From Acetobacteraceae bacterium (GTDB lineage Bacteria > Pseudomonadota > Alphaproteobacteria > Acetobacterales > Acetobacteraceae): DNA of 57,236 nt. The stretch covers positions 1 to 57,236 of the forward strand of contig JARLIM010000028.1 of the NCBI GenBank assembly GCA_031291725.1. The letters are read 5' to 3'. The notes beneath the pieces are model-generated. The model had not been told where the DNA came from. It did no database searches and saw nothing but the letters and a program-made list of their open reading frames with translations. A program made the translations under genes and the position numbers. How positions within the stretch are numbered: the first letter of the stretch is position 1; each line of letters opens with the position of its first letter. Of this stretch, positions 7,260-15,245 are shown one piece after another.

Positions 7260-8423
7260 TTACGTCAGATGCGGCAAGGCCAGATATTCCTGGCTTTGCA
7301 TCTCCTCCAGGCGCGAGGCGGTGCGTTCGAACGCCTTGGCGCCTTCGCCGCGCTGATAGAGCTGATCCGGATACGCCTCGGCGGAGGCCAGCAGCTTCAC
7401 GCGATGATCGTAGAGCGAATCGATGAGGATGATGAAGCGCCGCGCCTTGTCGTAATTATCCGGTGACAGGCGCGGAATGCCATCCAGCACCACCGCCGGA
7501 AAATGCGTCGCCAGCGCCAGATAATCGCCCGGCCCGAGCGGCTTGCCGCACAGATCGTCGAAATCGAAGCGGGCGACACCCTGCGCGGCGCAAGTGACGA
7601 CGAATGTGCGGCCATTGACCATCAGCGTTTCCGACTTCGGCGGCACATGCGCCGTCAATTCACCAAACGCCGCATCCAAGGCCCGCTCGGCGCGGCCATC
7701 GGCGGGGACATGCCATGTCGGCATACCGCGCAGACGCGCCCGGCGATAATCGCGCCCGCCTTCCATCACCAGCACATCCAGATGCTGCTTGATCATGCCG
7801 ATGAACGGCAGAAAGGCATCGCGGCCGGGCTGCCCCTTGAAGAGATCGTCCGGCACGGTGTTGGAGGTGGTGACGATGACCACCGCGCGGTCGAACAGAG
7901 CCTGGAACAGCCGCCCGAGGATCATCGCGTCGGCGATGTCGTTGACCTGGAATTCATCGAAACACAGCAAAGCGGCATCGGCGGCAATGCTGTCGGCCAA
8001 AGGCGGGATCGGGTCGGCCTCGTTGGGGTGCTCTTTTTTCCACGCGAAGATGCGGCGATGGCTCTGCTGCATGAATTGATGGAAATGCAGCCGCTTCTTG
8101 CGCTTCACATCGGCACTGGCGAAGAACAAATCCATCAGCATCGATTTGCCGCGCCCAACTTCGCCGACCAGATACAGCCCATCGGGACGCGGCTCGTTCG
8201 CCTCATCGAAGCTCTTGCGGCGCAGAAAGCGGGACAACAGGCCGGCACGCGGGGCGGCGGCGAGCGGGGCGGGATCGTAGCCGCGCAGCTTCACCCACAT
8301 ATCCTGCAGCCGCTCAATGGCCGCACTCTGCGACGGATCAGCCGCCAGCTCCCCCCGCGCGATGCGGGCGCGATAGGCGGGCAGCGGTCCGGCGGAGAGG
8401 TCGTCGTGCTTGGTCGTGTCCAT
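7260..8423 (-). CDS. zapE: cell division ATPase ZapE (AFG1-like)
   Basis: 387 residues. AFG1/ZapE family P-loop ATPase that binds the FtsZ ring and destabilises polymers under stress in E. coli; mitochondrial relatives act in protein quality control. Walker A is GEVGRGKSM (residue ~88), Walker B is LLCFDEFQV, and the sensor-like VIVTTSNTVPDDLF and family-specific FRRFIILIDSLYD-type region near the C-terminus are present. The HFHQFMQ...H segment is also characteristic. It is transcribed in the same direction as dnaX-ybaB but is separated from them by a 13-bp hairpin at 8443-8476, so it probably has its own promoter. Confidence 0.92.
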   Translation of the reverse strand: MDTTKHDDLSAGPLPAYRARIARGELAADPSQSAAIERLQDMWVKLRGYDPAPLAAAPRAGLLSRFLRRKSFDEANEPRPDGLYLVGEVGRGKSMLMDLFFASADVKRKKRLHFHQFMQQSHRRIFAWKKEHPNEADPIPPLADSIAADAALLCFDEFQVNDIADAMILGRLFQALFDRAVVIVTTSNTVPDDLFKGQPGRDAFLPFIGMIKQHLDVLVMEGGRDYRRARLRGMPTWHVPADGRAERALDAAFGELTAHVPPKSETLMVNGRTFVVTCAAQGVARFDFDDLCGKPLGPGDYLALATHFPAVVLDGIPRLSPDNYDKARRFIILIDSLYDHRVKLLASAEAYPDQLYQRGEGAKAFERTASRLEEMQSQEYLALPHLT

Positions 8424-8442
8424 GAGGATCGCGCTTAACGTG

Positions 8443-8476
8443 AATCAGGCCGGGAGAGAACCTTCCCGGCCTGATT
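8443..8476. terminator. hairpin between ybaB and zapE, probable transcription terminator
   Basis: AATCAGGCCGGGA at 8443-8455 and TCCCGGCCTGATT at 8464-8476 form a perfect 13-bp stem with an 8-base loop. It lies just after the ybaB stop codon on the minus strand. No U-run follows on either strand, so a Rho-independent mode is not certain. Confidence 0.6.
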
Positions 8477-8497
8477 GCTGCGTTGCAATAGCGACGA

Positions 8498-8821
8498 TCA
8501 GAACGGCAGCTTCAGGCCCGGCGGCAGGTTCAGACCACCGGTGACCTTCTGCATTTCCTCAGCTGCAATCGCCTCGATCTTGCGCTTGGCGTCGGCATGG
8601 GCGGCAACGATCAGGTCTTGCAGCATTTCCATATCGTCCGGGTCAGCCAATTTGGGGTCGATCTTGATGCCGCGCAGGTCGTTCTTGCCGGACAGCGTGA
8701 CGGTGACCATGCCGGCCCCTGCGGAGCCTTCCTGCGTCATCGCTTCGAGGGAGGCCTGCATGTCCTCCATCTTTTTCTGCATCTGGGCGGCCTGTTTCAT
8801 CATACCGGCGATATTCTTCAT
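8498..8821 (-). CDS. ybaB: YbaB/EbfC nucleoid-associated protein
   Basis: 107 residues, a small DNA-binding protein that dimerises into a tweezers-like fold. N-terminal helix [20 protein letters not shown] is Met- and Lys-rich as usual, and is followed by the conserved [16 protein letters not shown] strand and the [14 protein letters not shown] helix. ATG 8821 overlaps the dnaX stop codon (ATGA), the standard dnaX-ybaB coupling in bacteria. RecR, often next in this operon, is absent; zapE follows instead. Confidence 0.93.
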   Translation of the reverse strand: MKNIAGMMKQAAQMQKKMEDMQASLEAMTQEGSAGAGMVTVTLSGKNDLRGIKIDPKLADPDDMEMLQDLIVAAHADAKRKIEAIAAEEMQKVTGGLNLPPGLKLPF

Positions 8822-10695
8822 GGCATGCTCTCCCAAGCATCTGAAATGTCGTCAAAATCGTCGCTGCCGGGCAGCGGAATGTCGAAATCCACCGGCTCGT
8901 CATCGCCGCCCTGGGTGGAAGGCAGGCCGTAGGCATCCACCGCCGAATCGCGCACGGCTTCGATCTTCGCCCCCGGAAAGGTGAGCAGAATGGCCTGCAC
9001 CAGCGGGTGGCTCTCGGCGTGGTTGCGGCGGGCATGGTCGGCGGCATCGCCCTGTTCGGCGAGCGTCGGCTCACCCTTTTCCGAGGTCAGCGCCACCGTC
9101 CAGCGCGTTCCGGTGGCCTCGCGCAGCACGGCGGCAAGGCGGGCGGCAAGGTCGCGCGGCGCGTCCGGTGTCGGGTTGATCTCGATCACCGGCGGGGCGA
9201 AGCGGACGACATGGACGGAATGCACCAGATGCGCGTGCAAGGTGGCTTCGCGCTTCTCCGCCACCAGCATCGCCACATCGCGGAAATGCGACAGCATGGG
9301 GCCAGCGGGCACCGGCGGAGCGGAGACCATCACCGAACCGCCATTGGCCACCGCCCGCACAGACCCACCGCCACCATTGCCGCCATTGGGGGACGGGCCA
9401 GGGCCTTGGCCGTTGGACTGATCCAAAATCCGCCTGACCAGATCACCCGGCGGCGGCAGTTCGGCGACGTGGCAGAGTCGGATCAGCACCATCTCGGCGG
9501 CGGCCCGACGGTCTGGGGCCTGTTCGACTTCGGTGATGCCCTTGAGCAGCATCTGCCAGGCGCGCCCCAGATTGGCCATCGAGATCTTGTCGGCCAAGAC
9601 CGCACCGCGCACGCGCTCGAATTCCGGCAGATCGTTGCTGGTGCGCAGGCTGGGGATCGATTTCAGGCGGCTGGTGGTGTGCACCAACTCCAGCAGATCG
9701 CCCAACATCTCGCCCAGATCGGCACCGCGCGCATGGGCGTTGTCGGTGATGCCGAGCGCCGCCTCGGTGCGGCCTTGCATGACGGCCTCGAACAGATCGA
9801 ACACCGCGCCACGGTCGGCCAGACCCAACATGTCGATCACGGCGGCTTCGGTGATCGCCTCGCCTTCCGGCGTTTGCGCGATGGCCTGATCGAGAATCGA
9901 CAATCCGTCTCGCGCCGAGCCATCGGCCGCGCGGGCGATCAACGCCAGCGCCTCGGCATCGATCGGCTTGCCTTCCTTCTCGGAAATCCGGCCGTAATGG
10001 GCGGCCAGTTCGGCCACCGAAATGCGGCGCAGGTCGAAGCGTTGGCAGCGCGAGAGCACCGTGATCGGCACTTTGCGGATTTCGGTGGTGGCGAAGATGA
10101 ATTTCACATGCGGCGGCGGCTCTTCCAACGTTTTCAGCAGCGCGTTGAACGCCGCCTTGGAGAGCATGTGCACCTCGTCGAGAATGAAGATGCGGGTGCG
10201 GGCCTGCATCGGGCGGAATCGCACCGCCTCGATGATCTCGCGCACCGAATCGATGCCGGTGTTGGAGGCGGCATCCATCTCCGTCACATCGGGATGACGG
10301 TCGGCGAGAATGGCCACGCAATTCGAGCACACGCCGCAGGGCTCAACCGTCGGGCCGCCCGTGCCATCGACACCGGTGCAGTTCAGCGCGCGGGCGATGA
10401 TGCGCGCCGTGGTGGTTTTGCCCACACCGCGCACGCCGGTGAGCATGAAGGCGTGGGCGACTCGACCGAGGGAGAACGCATTGCGCAACGTGCGCACCAT
10501 CGTCTCCTGCCCGATCAGATCGGCGAAATTCGTCGGCCGGTATTTGCGGGCGAGCACGCGGTAGGGCAAAGCCGGGCTGGCAGTTGCGACGGGTGCAGGA
10601 GAGGGAGCGCCCGACAGCACATCGCCGAACAGGCCGGGGCCTTCCGGGACAGGGACTGGCGCTTCCGCCTCTTCATCTCCGAAAAGACCCGACAT
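8818..10695 (-). CDS. dnaX: DNA polymerase III subunits gamma/tau
   Basis: 625 residues. Clamp-loader ATPase of the replicase. The N-terminal ~50 residues are a low-complexity Pro/Ala extension; the AAA+ module then begins at [20 protein letters not shown], with Walker [10 protein letters not shown], four zinc cysteines (NC...C..C..C, ending CGVCSNC), Walker [10 protein letters not shown] and the SRC motif [12 protein letters not shown] Gly/Asn-rich linker at ~residues 435-455 separates the tau domain, which binds DnaB and the alpha subunit in other bacteria. Start ATG 10695 was chosen because upstream codons run into the SRP RNA. No obvious A-rich frameshift site for making gamma was seen. 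ybaB overlaps its end. Confidence 0.95.
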   Translation of the reverse strand: MSGLFGDEEAEAPVPVPEGPGLFGDVLSGAPSPAPVATASPALPYRVLARKYRPTNFADLIGQETMVRTLRNAFSLGRVAHAFMLTGVRGVGKTTTARIIARALNCTGVDGTGGPTVEPCGVCSNCVAILADRHPDVTEMDAASNTGIDSVREIIEAVRFRPMQARTRIFILDEVHMLSKAAFNALLKTLEEPPPHVKFIFATTEIRKVPITVLSRCQRFDLRRISVAELAAHYGRISEKEGKPIDAEALALIARAADGSARDGLSILDQAIAQTPEGEAITEAAVIDMLGLADRGAVFDLFEAVMQGRTEAALGITDNAHARGADLGEMLGDLLELVHTTSRLKSIPSLRTSNDLPEFERVRGAVLADKISMANLGRAWQMLLKGITEVEQAPDRRAAAEMVLIRLCHVAELPPPGDLVRRILDQSNGQGPGPSPNGGNGGGGSVRAVANGGSVMVSAPPVPAGPMLSHFRDVAMLVAEKREATLHAHLVHSVHVVRFAPPVIEINPTPDAPRDLAARLAAVLREATGTRWTVALTSEKGEPTLAEQGDAADHARRNHAESHPLVQAILLTFPGAKIEAVRDSAVDAYGLPSTQGGDDEPVDFDIPLPGSDDFDDISDAWESMP

Positions 10696-10718
10696 GCGAT
10701 CCCTGGCTGGAATAGGGT

Positions 10719-10814
10719 GGGAGGCCGAACCGCGACCCGCACTAGAACTCGTTGCGGCTGCTACCTTCCGGTCCTGACCGGGTTGGCGAGGAGCACGTCC
10801 GCCGCCGACCTCCC
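10719..10814 (-). ncRNA. ffs: signal recognition particle 4.5S RNA
   Basis: On the minus strand the hallmark GGTCAGG-CCGGAAGG-AGCAGCC core is present around 10758-10782, with the GGAA tetraloop that binds Ffh. The outer ends GGGAGGTC (5') and GGCCTCCC (3') pair, defining a 96-base hairpin RNA. Relative to the E. coli core, the base pair next to the tetraloop stem is A-U instead of U-A (GGACC..GGU rather than GGUCC..GGA), a compensated change that supports the structure. It sits directly upstream of dnaX, a common bacterial arrangement. Confidence 0.95.
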
Positions 10815-10820
10815 GCGCCT

Positions 10821-10849
10821 CATATCGCGCGAAGGCGCGCAGACTGCAA
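10821..10849 (-). promoter_or_regulatory. candidate promoter for the 4.5S RNA
   Basis: On the minus strand TTGCAG (10849-10844) and GATATG (10826-10821) are separated by 17 bases, and the predicted RNA 5' end lies 7 bases downstream of the -10 element. Each hexamer matches the sigma-70 consensus at 3 of 6 positions, so the call rests mostly on spacing and position. Confidence 0.4.
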
Positions 10850-10919
10850 GCGTGGCGTTCGCTGGGCACGGTTGCCCGCCACACGTGTGCATGGCAGGCT
10901 CCCGCCCGACAAGCCAGGA

Positions 10920-11846
10920 ATGCCCGTGAAACCGATCCAAGCCACCCGCCAGAACATCTACACCGGCAGCCCGATCGACCGCGTGTCGAAGCTGCGTGAC
11001 GACGAAGCGGCTGTTGCCGCAGCGCTGGCAGATCCCCAGGCGCGCTTCCTGCCGGTCTGGCGTGGTAAAAGCCTGCTCAGGCCAGCGGCAGATAACCGGC
11101 ATGAGGCCGTCTTCCTCGCCGCGGCCAACCTGCCGGACACCGAAAAGCATCCCATCGCCCTGCTCGGCATGCATGAGGGCAAGCCGGTCTTTGCTGTCGA
11201 TTTCAGCGATGCTGAAGACCCGCTGCCGCTGCTGCCGGAGATTCTCGGCACGCTGATCGATCTGCGCGGCGTGGCCGGTTTGGTGCCAGCCGAGCAGGCC
11301 TCGATGCTCGCCCATGCGCGCGGGCTGATGTTCTGGCGCACGAAGCACAAATTCTGCGGCGTCTGCGGCGCGCCCACCGCCCCGCGTTCGGCGGGCAACG
11401 CCCTGCAATGCACTGCCTGCGGCACGCAGCATTTTCCGCGCACGGACCCTGCGGTGATCATGCTGGTCGTCGATGGCGAGAACTGCCTGCTCGGCCATTC
11501 CGCGCGCTTCCCGAATGCGACGATGTATTCCACCCTGGCCGGCTTCGTGGAGCCGGGGGAGAGCCTGGAAGAGGCGGTGGCGCGGGAGGTGTTGGAGGAA
11601 GCGGGCGTGCAGGTGGGCCGCGTGGTCTATCACTCCAGCCAGCCCTGGCCGTTCCCCTCCTCGATCATGCTGGGCTATTATGCCGAGGCGACGAGCACCG
11701 AGATCACCATCGACCCGGACGAGTTGGTGGATGCGCGCTGGTTCACCCGCGATCAGCTGCGCGCCCCCGAATCGGTCGGCATTTCCCTGCCGCGCGTGGA
11801 CAGCATCGCCCGCCGGCTTATCGAAGATTGGATCAACGCCGCATGA
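10920..11846 (+). CDS. nudC: NAD(+) diphosphatase / NADH pyrophosphatase (decapping)
   Basis: 308 residues. Hydrolyses NAD(H) to NMN(H) and AMP and removes NAD caps from RNA. The C-terminal half carries a zinc ribbon (CGVCG...CTACG at residues ~142-163), the Nudix box GFVEPGESLEEAVAREVLEE followed by AGV, and the NudC-specific SQPWPFPSSIM motif. The N-terminal ~125 residues are the less conserved NUDIX-like domain. ATG 10920 is used because longer frames run backwards into the SRP RNA gene. Its stop overlaps the following lipoprotein gene (ATGA), suggesting coupling. Confidence 0.93.
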   Translation: MPVKPIQATRQNIYTGSPIDRVSKLRDDEAAVAAALADPQARFLPVWRGKSLLRPAADNRHEAVFLAAANLPDTEKHPIALLGMHEGKPVFAVDFSDAEDPLPLLPEILGTLIDLRGVAGLVPAEQASMLAHARGLMFWRTKHKFCGVCGAPTAPRSAGNALQCTACGTQHFPRTDPAVIMLVVDGENCLLGHSARFPNATMYSTLAGFVEPGESLEEAVAREVLEEAGVQVGRVVYHSSQPWPFPSSIMLGYYAEATSTEITIDPDELVDARWFTRDQLRAPESVGISLPRVDSIARRLIEDWINAA

Positions 11847-12133
11847 AACTGCGCCATCTCTCGCTGTTGATCAGCCTCGCCGCCCTGGCCGGCTGTTCCA
11901 CATTCGACGTCGCCGCCGCACCGCAATCGCTGCCCGGCACACCGCAGCGCGCTTGCGAGGATGCGGCAGAGGCGGATCATTCGCTCAATGACCAAGCCTT
12001 GGCGATGACCAGTGCCGCCCGCCCCGGCGAATTCAGCCAGAACCACGCCGCGCTGCGCCACCAGTTCGCCGTGCAATGCATGCAACAACGCAGCGTGACC
12101 CGCGGCGGCGGCGTAGACAAAGTCAAAAACTAA
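11843..12133 (+). CDS. small putative lipoprotein
   Basis: 96 residues, not recognised. MKLRHLSLLISLAALAGCST is a classical lipoprotein signal with lipobox LAGC (Cys at residue 18), so the mature protein should be about 79 residues and membrane-anchored. The mature part has two further Cys (AC near residue 38 and QC near 81) that could form a disulfide in the periplasm. The start codon overlaps the nudC stop (ATGA). No function can be assigned. Confidence 0.75.
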   Translation: MKLRHLSLLISLAALAGCSTFDVAAAPQSLPGTPQRACEDAAEADHSLNDQALAMTSAARPGEFSQNHAALRHQFAVQCMQQRSVTRGGGVDKVKN

Positions 12134-12150
12134 AAAACGGGAGAAACCGG

Positions 12151-12471
12151 ATGATCGTCGATATGCGCACCTACACCGCCAAGCCGGGCAAGCTGGCGGA
12201 ATGGGTGAGGATCTACAAAGAATATGGCTGGCCGTTGCAGCAGAAATACCTCGGCACCTGCCTGGGCTTCTACACGGTGGCCGAGGGCAGCCTGAATCAA
12301 GTGGTGCATCTGTGGCGTTACGAGAACCAGGGCGACCGCGAACAGCGCCGCGCGGCGATGGCCAAAGACCCGGCTTGGCAGGACTTCATCCGCCGCTCGG
12401 CCGAGGCGCAGTGCCTGCTCAAGCAGGAAAACGTGTTCCTGTCGGCGGCCGATTTCTCACCGCAGCAATGA
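12151..12471 (+). CDS. NIPSNAP-family protein
   Basis: 106 residues; a dimeric alpha/beta-barrel of NIPSNAP type. The family start MIVDMRTYTAKPGKLAEWV and the VVHLWRYENQGDREQRRAAM block are diagnostic (LY-x-W.Y.d...R...R). The role in bacteria is undefined; some homologues sit beside aromatic or sugar catabolic genes. A GGGAGA at ~12139-12144 supports ATG 12151. It follows the lipoprotein gene by 17 bases. Confidence 0.85.
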   Translation: MIVDMRTYTAKPGKLAEWVRIYKEYGWPLQQKYLGTCLGFYTVAEGSLNQVVHLWRYENQGDREQRRAAMAKDPAWQDFIRRSAEAQCLLKQENVFLSAADFSPQQ

Positions 12472-12477
12472 ACGTGA

Positions 12478-12500
12478 GGGGCGGGTCGTGGATCCGCCCT
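12478..12500. terminator. hairpin of the GGGCGGA family between convergent genes
   Basis: GGGCGG at 12479-12484 pairs with CCGCCC at 12494-12499 around a 9-base loop. It lies between the stop codons of the NIPSNAP gene and folD, and is positioned to end transcription from both sides. Similar sequences are at 20730, 28189, 35650 and 56285. Confidence 0.5.
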
Positions 12501-13341
12501 ACTTCCTGCGACGAATCGCCGCTGTCAGCGTGTTTTCCAACAGACAGGCAATCGTCATTGGACCCACACCGCCCGGCACCGGGGTGATGGCGCTGGCAAT
12601 CGGGGCCACTTCGTCAAACGCCACGTCGCCCACCAGACGGCCATCTGCCAGACGGTTGATGCCGACATCGATCACCACCGCATCATTGGCCACCCAATCG
12701 CCGCGCACCATCTCGGGGCGGCCGACGGCGGCGATCAGCACTTCCGCACGACGGCATTCGGCGGCGAGGTCGCGGGTGCGGGAATGGGCGATGGTCACGG
12801 TGGCGTCGGCTGCCGTCAGCAGGGCCGCCACCGGCTTGCCGACCAACACCGAGCGCCCCAGCACCAGCGCGCGCGCACCACGCAGCGTCACGCCCGCGGC
12901 TGCCAGCAATTTCATCGACCCCAGCGGCGTGCAGGCCACCAGCGCCGGCTGACCGGCGGCGAGCAGACCGGCATTGGTCGGCGTCAGACCGTCGACATCC
13001 TTGGCCGGATCGATGCGGCGAATGGCCGCTTGCGCGTCCAGCCCGGCGGGCAGTGGCAATTGCAGCAGGATGCCATCCACATCGTCGTCGGCATTGAGGT
13101 CGTCGATCAACGATTCAAGCGCGGATTGCGGGGTATCGGCGGGCAGACGGATGGTGCGCGGTGCGATGCCGATGCTGGTCGCCGCCTTATCCTTGCTGCG
13201 GACATAGACGCGGCTGGCCGGGTCTTCACCGACCAGAATCACCGCCAGACCGGGCTGGAAGGACAGCGTGGCGATCTGGGTGGCGAGCGAGGCGCGCAGG
13301 GCCTCGGCAACTTTGCGGCCATCGATGATGGTGGCGGTCAT
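12499..13341 (-). CDS. folD: methylenetetrahydrofolate dehydrogenase / methenyltetrahydrofolate cyclohydrolase
   Basis: 280 residues. Bifunctional NADP-dependent enzyme of one-carbon metabolism. Seen: LAVILVGEDPASRVYVRSKDKA with the catalytic Lys of YVxxK, GILLQLPLPAGLD, the PAKDVDGLTPTNAG loop, VLGRSVLVGKPVA of the nucleotide-binding site, and the C-terminal TPVPGGVGPMTIACLLENT signature. The length is standard. The start overlaps the DUF167 stop (ATGA), so it is the third gene of yggT-DUF167-folD. Confidence 0.96.
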   Translation of the reverse strand: MTATIIDGRKVAEALRASLATQIATLSFQPGLAVILVGEDPASRVYVRSKDKAATSIGIAPRTIRLPADTPQSALESLIDDLNADDDVDGILLQLPLPAGLDAQAAIRRIDPAKDVDGLTPTNAGLLAAGQPALVACTPLGSMKLLAAAGVTLRGARALVLGRSVLVGKPVAALLTAADATVTIAHSRTRDLAAECRRAEVLIAAVGRPEMVRGDWVANDAVVIDVGINRLADGRLVGDVAFDEVAPIASAITPVPGGVGPMTIACLLENTLTAAIRRRK

Positions 13342-13682
13342 GGGTCCGCTCCGGCGAAAGAGTTACAAATGTCGGCCATCCGGGCCGCAAGCAGCTTGGG
13401 ATCGCCCACGGCCAACAGGGTTTTCTGCCGACTGGTCGCCCCTTGCAGCACGCTCACCTGCCCGCTCGCAACCCCCAGAGCCGCGGCCAGCAATGCACAA
13501 ACAGCACGATTGGCCCGCCCATCCTCGGCGGCGTCGTTGACACCGATGCGCAGACGCAGCCCCGCCACATCCGGCACCAGCCCTTGCAGCCCCGGCCGGC
13601 GCGATTTCGGCTGTGCCTTGACCTGCACCACCACACCTTCGGCGGTGCCGCGCCAGACCGAGGCGAGGTCTTCAGGACTCAG
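13338..13682 (-). CDS. DUF167 (YggU-like) protein
   Basis: About 114 residues. Small conserved protein of unknown function, commonly found next to YggT. Core features: VVVQVKAQPKSRR, LRLRIGVNDAAEDGRANRAVCALLA (the A..G.AN signature) and VLQGATSRQKTLL. There is no in-frame ATG. I used a CTG at 13682 that overlaps the yggT stop as CTGA, by analogy with the ATGA couplings around it. A GTG about 16 codons later is the alternative and would still contain the core. Confidence 0.8.
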   Translation of the reverse strand: MSPEDLASVWRGTAEGVVVQVKAQPKSRRPGLQGLVPDVAGLRLRIGVNDAAEDGRANRAVCALLAAALGVASGQVSVLQGATSRQKTLLAVGDPKLLAARMADICNSFAGADP

Positions 13683-13996
13683 AGAAACAGCCCTTGCACA
13701 TTGCCATAGACGATGGCCGCATAGATGCGGCTCAACATCATCTCCACAATCGAGATCGCCAGCAGCAGCACCAGCGGGCTGAAATCGATGGTGCCGAAAC
13801 TGGGCAGGATGTTGCGGATCGGGCGCAAGGCCGGTTCGGTGATGCGATAGAGAAAATCGCCAATCGTCCAGACGATGCGGTTGCGCGTGTCCAGCACGCC
13901 GAACGAGGCGAGCATGGAGAACACGGCGGCTAGGATGACCGCCCAACGATAGAAGACCAGGATTTCCTGGAGAATTTCAAACAGAATGGTGATCAA
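13679..13996 (-). CDS. YggT-family inner-membrane protein
   Basis: 105 residues with two hydrophobic segments, residues ~12-36 (VFYRWAVILAAVFSMLASFG) and ~70-95 (PLVLLLAISIVEMML). Between them is the conserved IVWTIGDFLYRITEPALRPIRNILP segment typical of the family, which has been tied to osmotic tolerance and envelope functions. The most likely start is TTG at 13996, preceded by GAGAGGG on the minus strand. It is the first gene of yggT-DUF167-folD. The 288 bases between this start and the tRNA hold only the tRNA promoter candidate that I can see. Confidence 0.85.
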   Translation of the reverse strand: MITILFEILQEILVFYRWAVILAAVFSMLASFGVLDTRNRIVWTIGDFLYRITEPALRPIRNILPSFGTIDFSPLVLLLAISIVEMMLSRIYAAIVYGNVQGLFL

Positions 13997-14215
13997 GACG
14001 CCCTCTCGGTGCTCGCGCGGATGGCGGAAGCTAGCGGGGCGGGCGAATCGTCGCAACTCCGTGTGTGGGAAGGGGATTTCTGGGGGGGCAATTCCTGCGG
14101 AATTGGCACGCTACGGGCTCGACACGATGATGTCGGGTTGAACCGATATCACCGCGTCATTGCGCGCGCGGCACTGACCCGGCCGATAAACTCCCGCCTC
14201 CCCCCACCTAACGGC

Positions 14216-14244
14216 TTGACACCGGCGCGCAGCCCGCGCATTAG
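14216..14244 (+). promoter_or_regulatory. candidate promoter for tRNA-Ala
   Basis: A perfect TTGACA at 14216-14221 is followed after 17 bases by CATTAG at 14239-14244 (3 of 6 matches to TATAAT). The first tRNA base is 42 bases downstream of the -10 element, allowing a short 5' leader. Confidence 0.5.
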
Positions 14245-14285
14245 GAGCGCCCTCGGCAGCGCCAGTTGCCGGTCGGTCGTGGAAC

Positions 14286-14361
14286 GGGGCTGTAGCTCAG
14301 TTGGGAGAGCGCGTCGTTCGCAATGACGAGGCCAGCGGTTCGATCCCGCTCAGCTCCACCA
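14286..14361 (+). tRNA. tRNA-Ala, anticodon CGC
   Basis: 76 bases including an encoded CCA end. The acceptor stem GGGGCTG/CAGCTCC has one G-T pair; the D arm is GCTC AGTTGGGA GAGC; the anticodon stem CGTCG/TGACG encloses loop TTCGCAA, so the anticodon is CGC; the variable loop has five bases; the T arm is AGCGG TTCGATC CCGCT. The CGC-reading alanine tRNA serves the abundant GCG codon of GC-rich genomes. Confidence 0.95.
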
Positions 14362-14542
14362 CCGACTTTCCTGTGCCCAGCGCAGCCTCGCCACACCCAT
14401 TCAATCCTGCCCGCCCGTAATTCGGTGTGATTCCTGGCGTGTTGCGGTGGATGACGCGGAATTCGCGCCGCCGCAACCCGGATGTGACACTGCATTTTCC
14501 GTCATGCCGGATGATCGCCCGACAATCATCAGGACTGGTTCT

Positions 14543-15232
14543 ATGCGCCCAAGGGCCGCATATGTCGGATTGGCTATGGCGCTGTGGGGAAGCTTCTTTG
14601 CGGCGCGCCTGCAGGCGGCCAGTCTCAACCTTGTCACGAACGGCGATTTCGCAGCCCCGATCGGCATGGGATGGCAGATCGCCTATCAGCCACCGAATTG
14701 CGCGCCATGTGAGGATGTGGCGTCGTTTTCAGCCTCGGCTTACGCGGCGGCGGGCTGGTCCGGCTATGCCACGGCGCTGAATCTGGCGTTGGCACCGATG
14801 AATTTCGCGGCCTTCGGCTTCAACCAGAACGTCACCGGCATGGTGCTGGCGCAGGCGTTTCAGACACAAGCCGGCGCGGATTATCAGGTGAGCTTCCAAT
14901 ATGGCGCGTTCGGCGATGCGCTGTCGGGGGCGGATCAGCAGATGGTGATCGGGTTGTTCAATGCCGATCTATCGCCGCTGTATGTGCATGCGCTGAGCTT
15001 CGGGCCGACCAATGACTTTGCCAATCTGCTGCACGGCTTCAGCTTCACCTTCCAGGGCAATGGCGGGATGGTCGATCTGGAATTCTACGACCGATCCAAC
15101 AACGCCGCCGCCACGCCGACCGATACGCTGTTGGCCAATGTGCAGTTGGTCACTATCCCAGCGCCGGGCTCGGTTTCGCTAATGGGGGCTGGTCTGATCG
15201 GGCTGGCGGTGGCACGACGGCGCAAACGCTGA
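14543..15232 (+). CDS. PEP-CTERM sorting-domain exported protein
   Basis: 229 residues. N-terminal signal peptide (MRPRAAYVGLAMALWGSFFA...LQA), then a secreted beta-rich domain starting LVTNGDFAAP, resembling the choice-of-anchor/carbohydrate-binding jelly-roll folds that often begin with an NGxFE-like motif. The end is a typical PEP-CTERM tag: IPAPGSVSLMGAGLIGLAVA followed by RRRKR, meaning a PAP/PEP motif, one hydrophobic helix and an Arg cluster. Such proteins are processed by an exosortase and linked to exopolysaccharide. No exosortase lies in this window. AGGA at 14531-14534 supports ATG 14543; a longer frame to 14447 lacks a signal peptide. Confidence 0.82.
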   Translation: MRPRAAYVGLAMALWGSFFAARLQAASLNLVTNGDFAAPIGMGWQIAYQPPNCAPCEDVASFSASAYAAAGWSGYATALNLALAPMNFAAFGFNQNVTGMVLAQAFQTQAGADYQVSFQYGAFGDALSGADQQMVIGLFNADLSPLYVHALSFGPTNDFANLLHGFSFTFQGNGGMVDLEFYDRSNNAAATPTDTLLANVQLVTIPAPGSVSLMGAGLIGLAVARRRKR

Positions 15233-15245
15233 AGTATCGCACAAC

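Noticed and set aside
10752..10919. N-terminal extension of nudC
   Set aside because: It would be translated across the SRP RNA gene region and adds no domain; the ATG at 10920 gives the family length.
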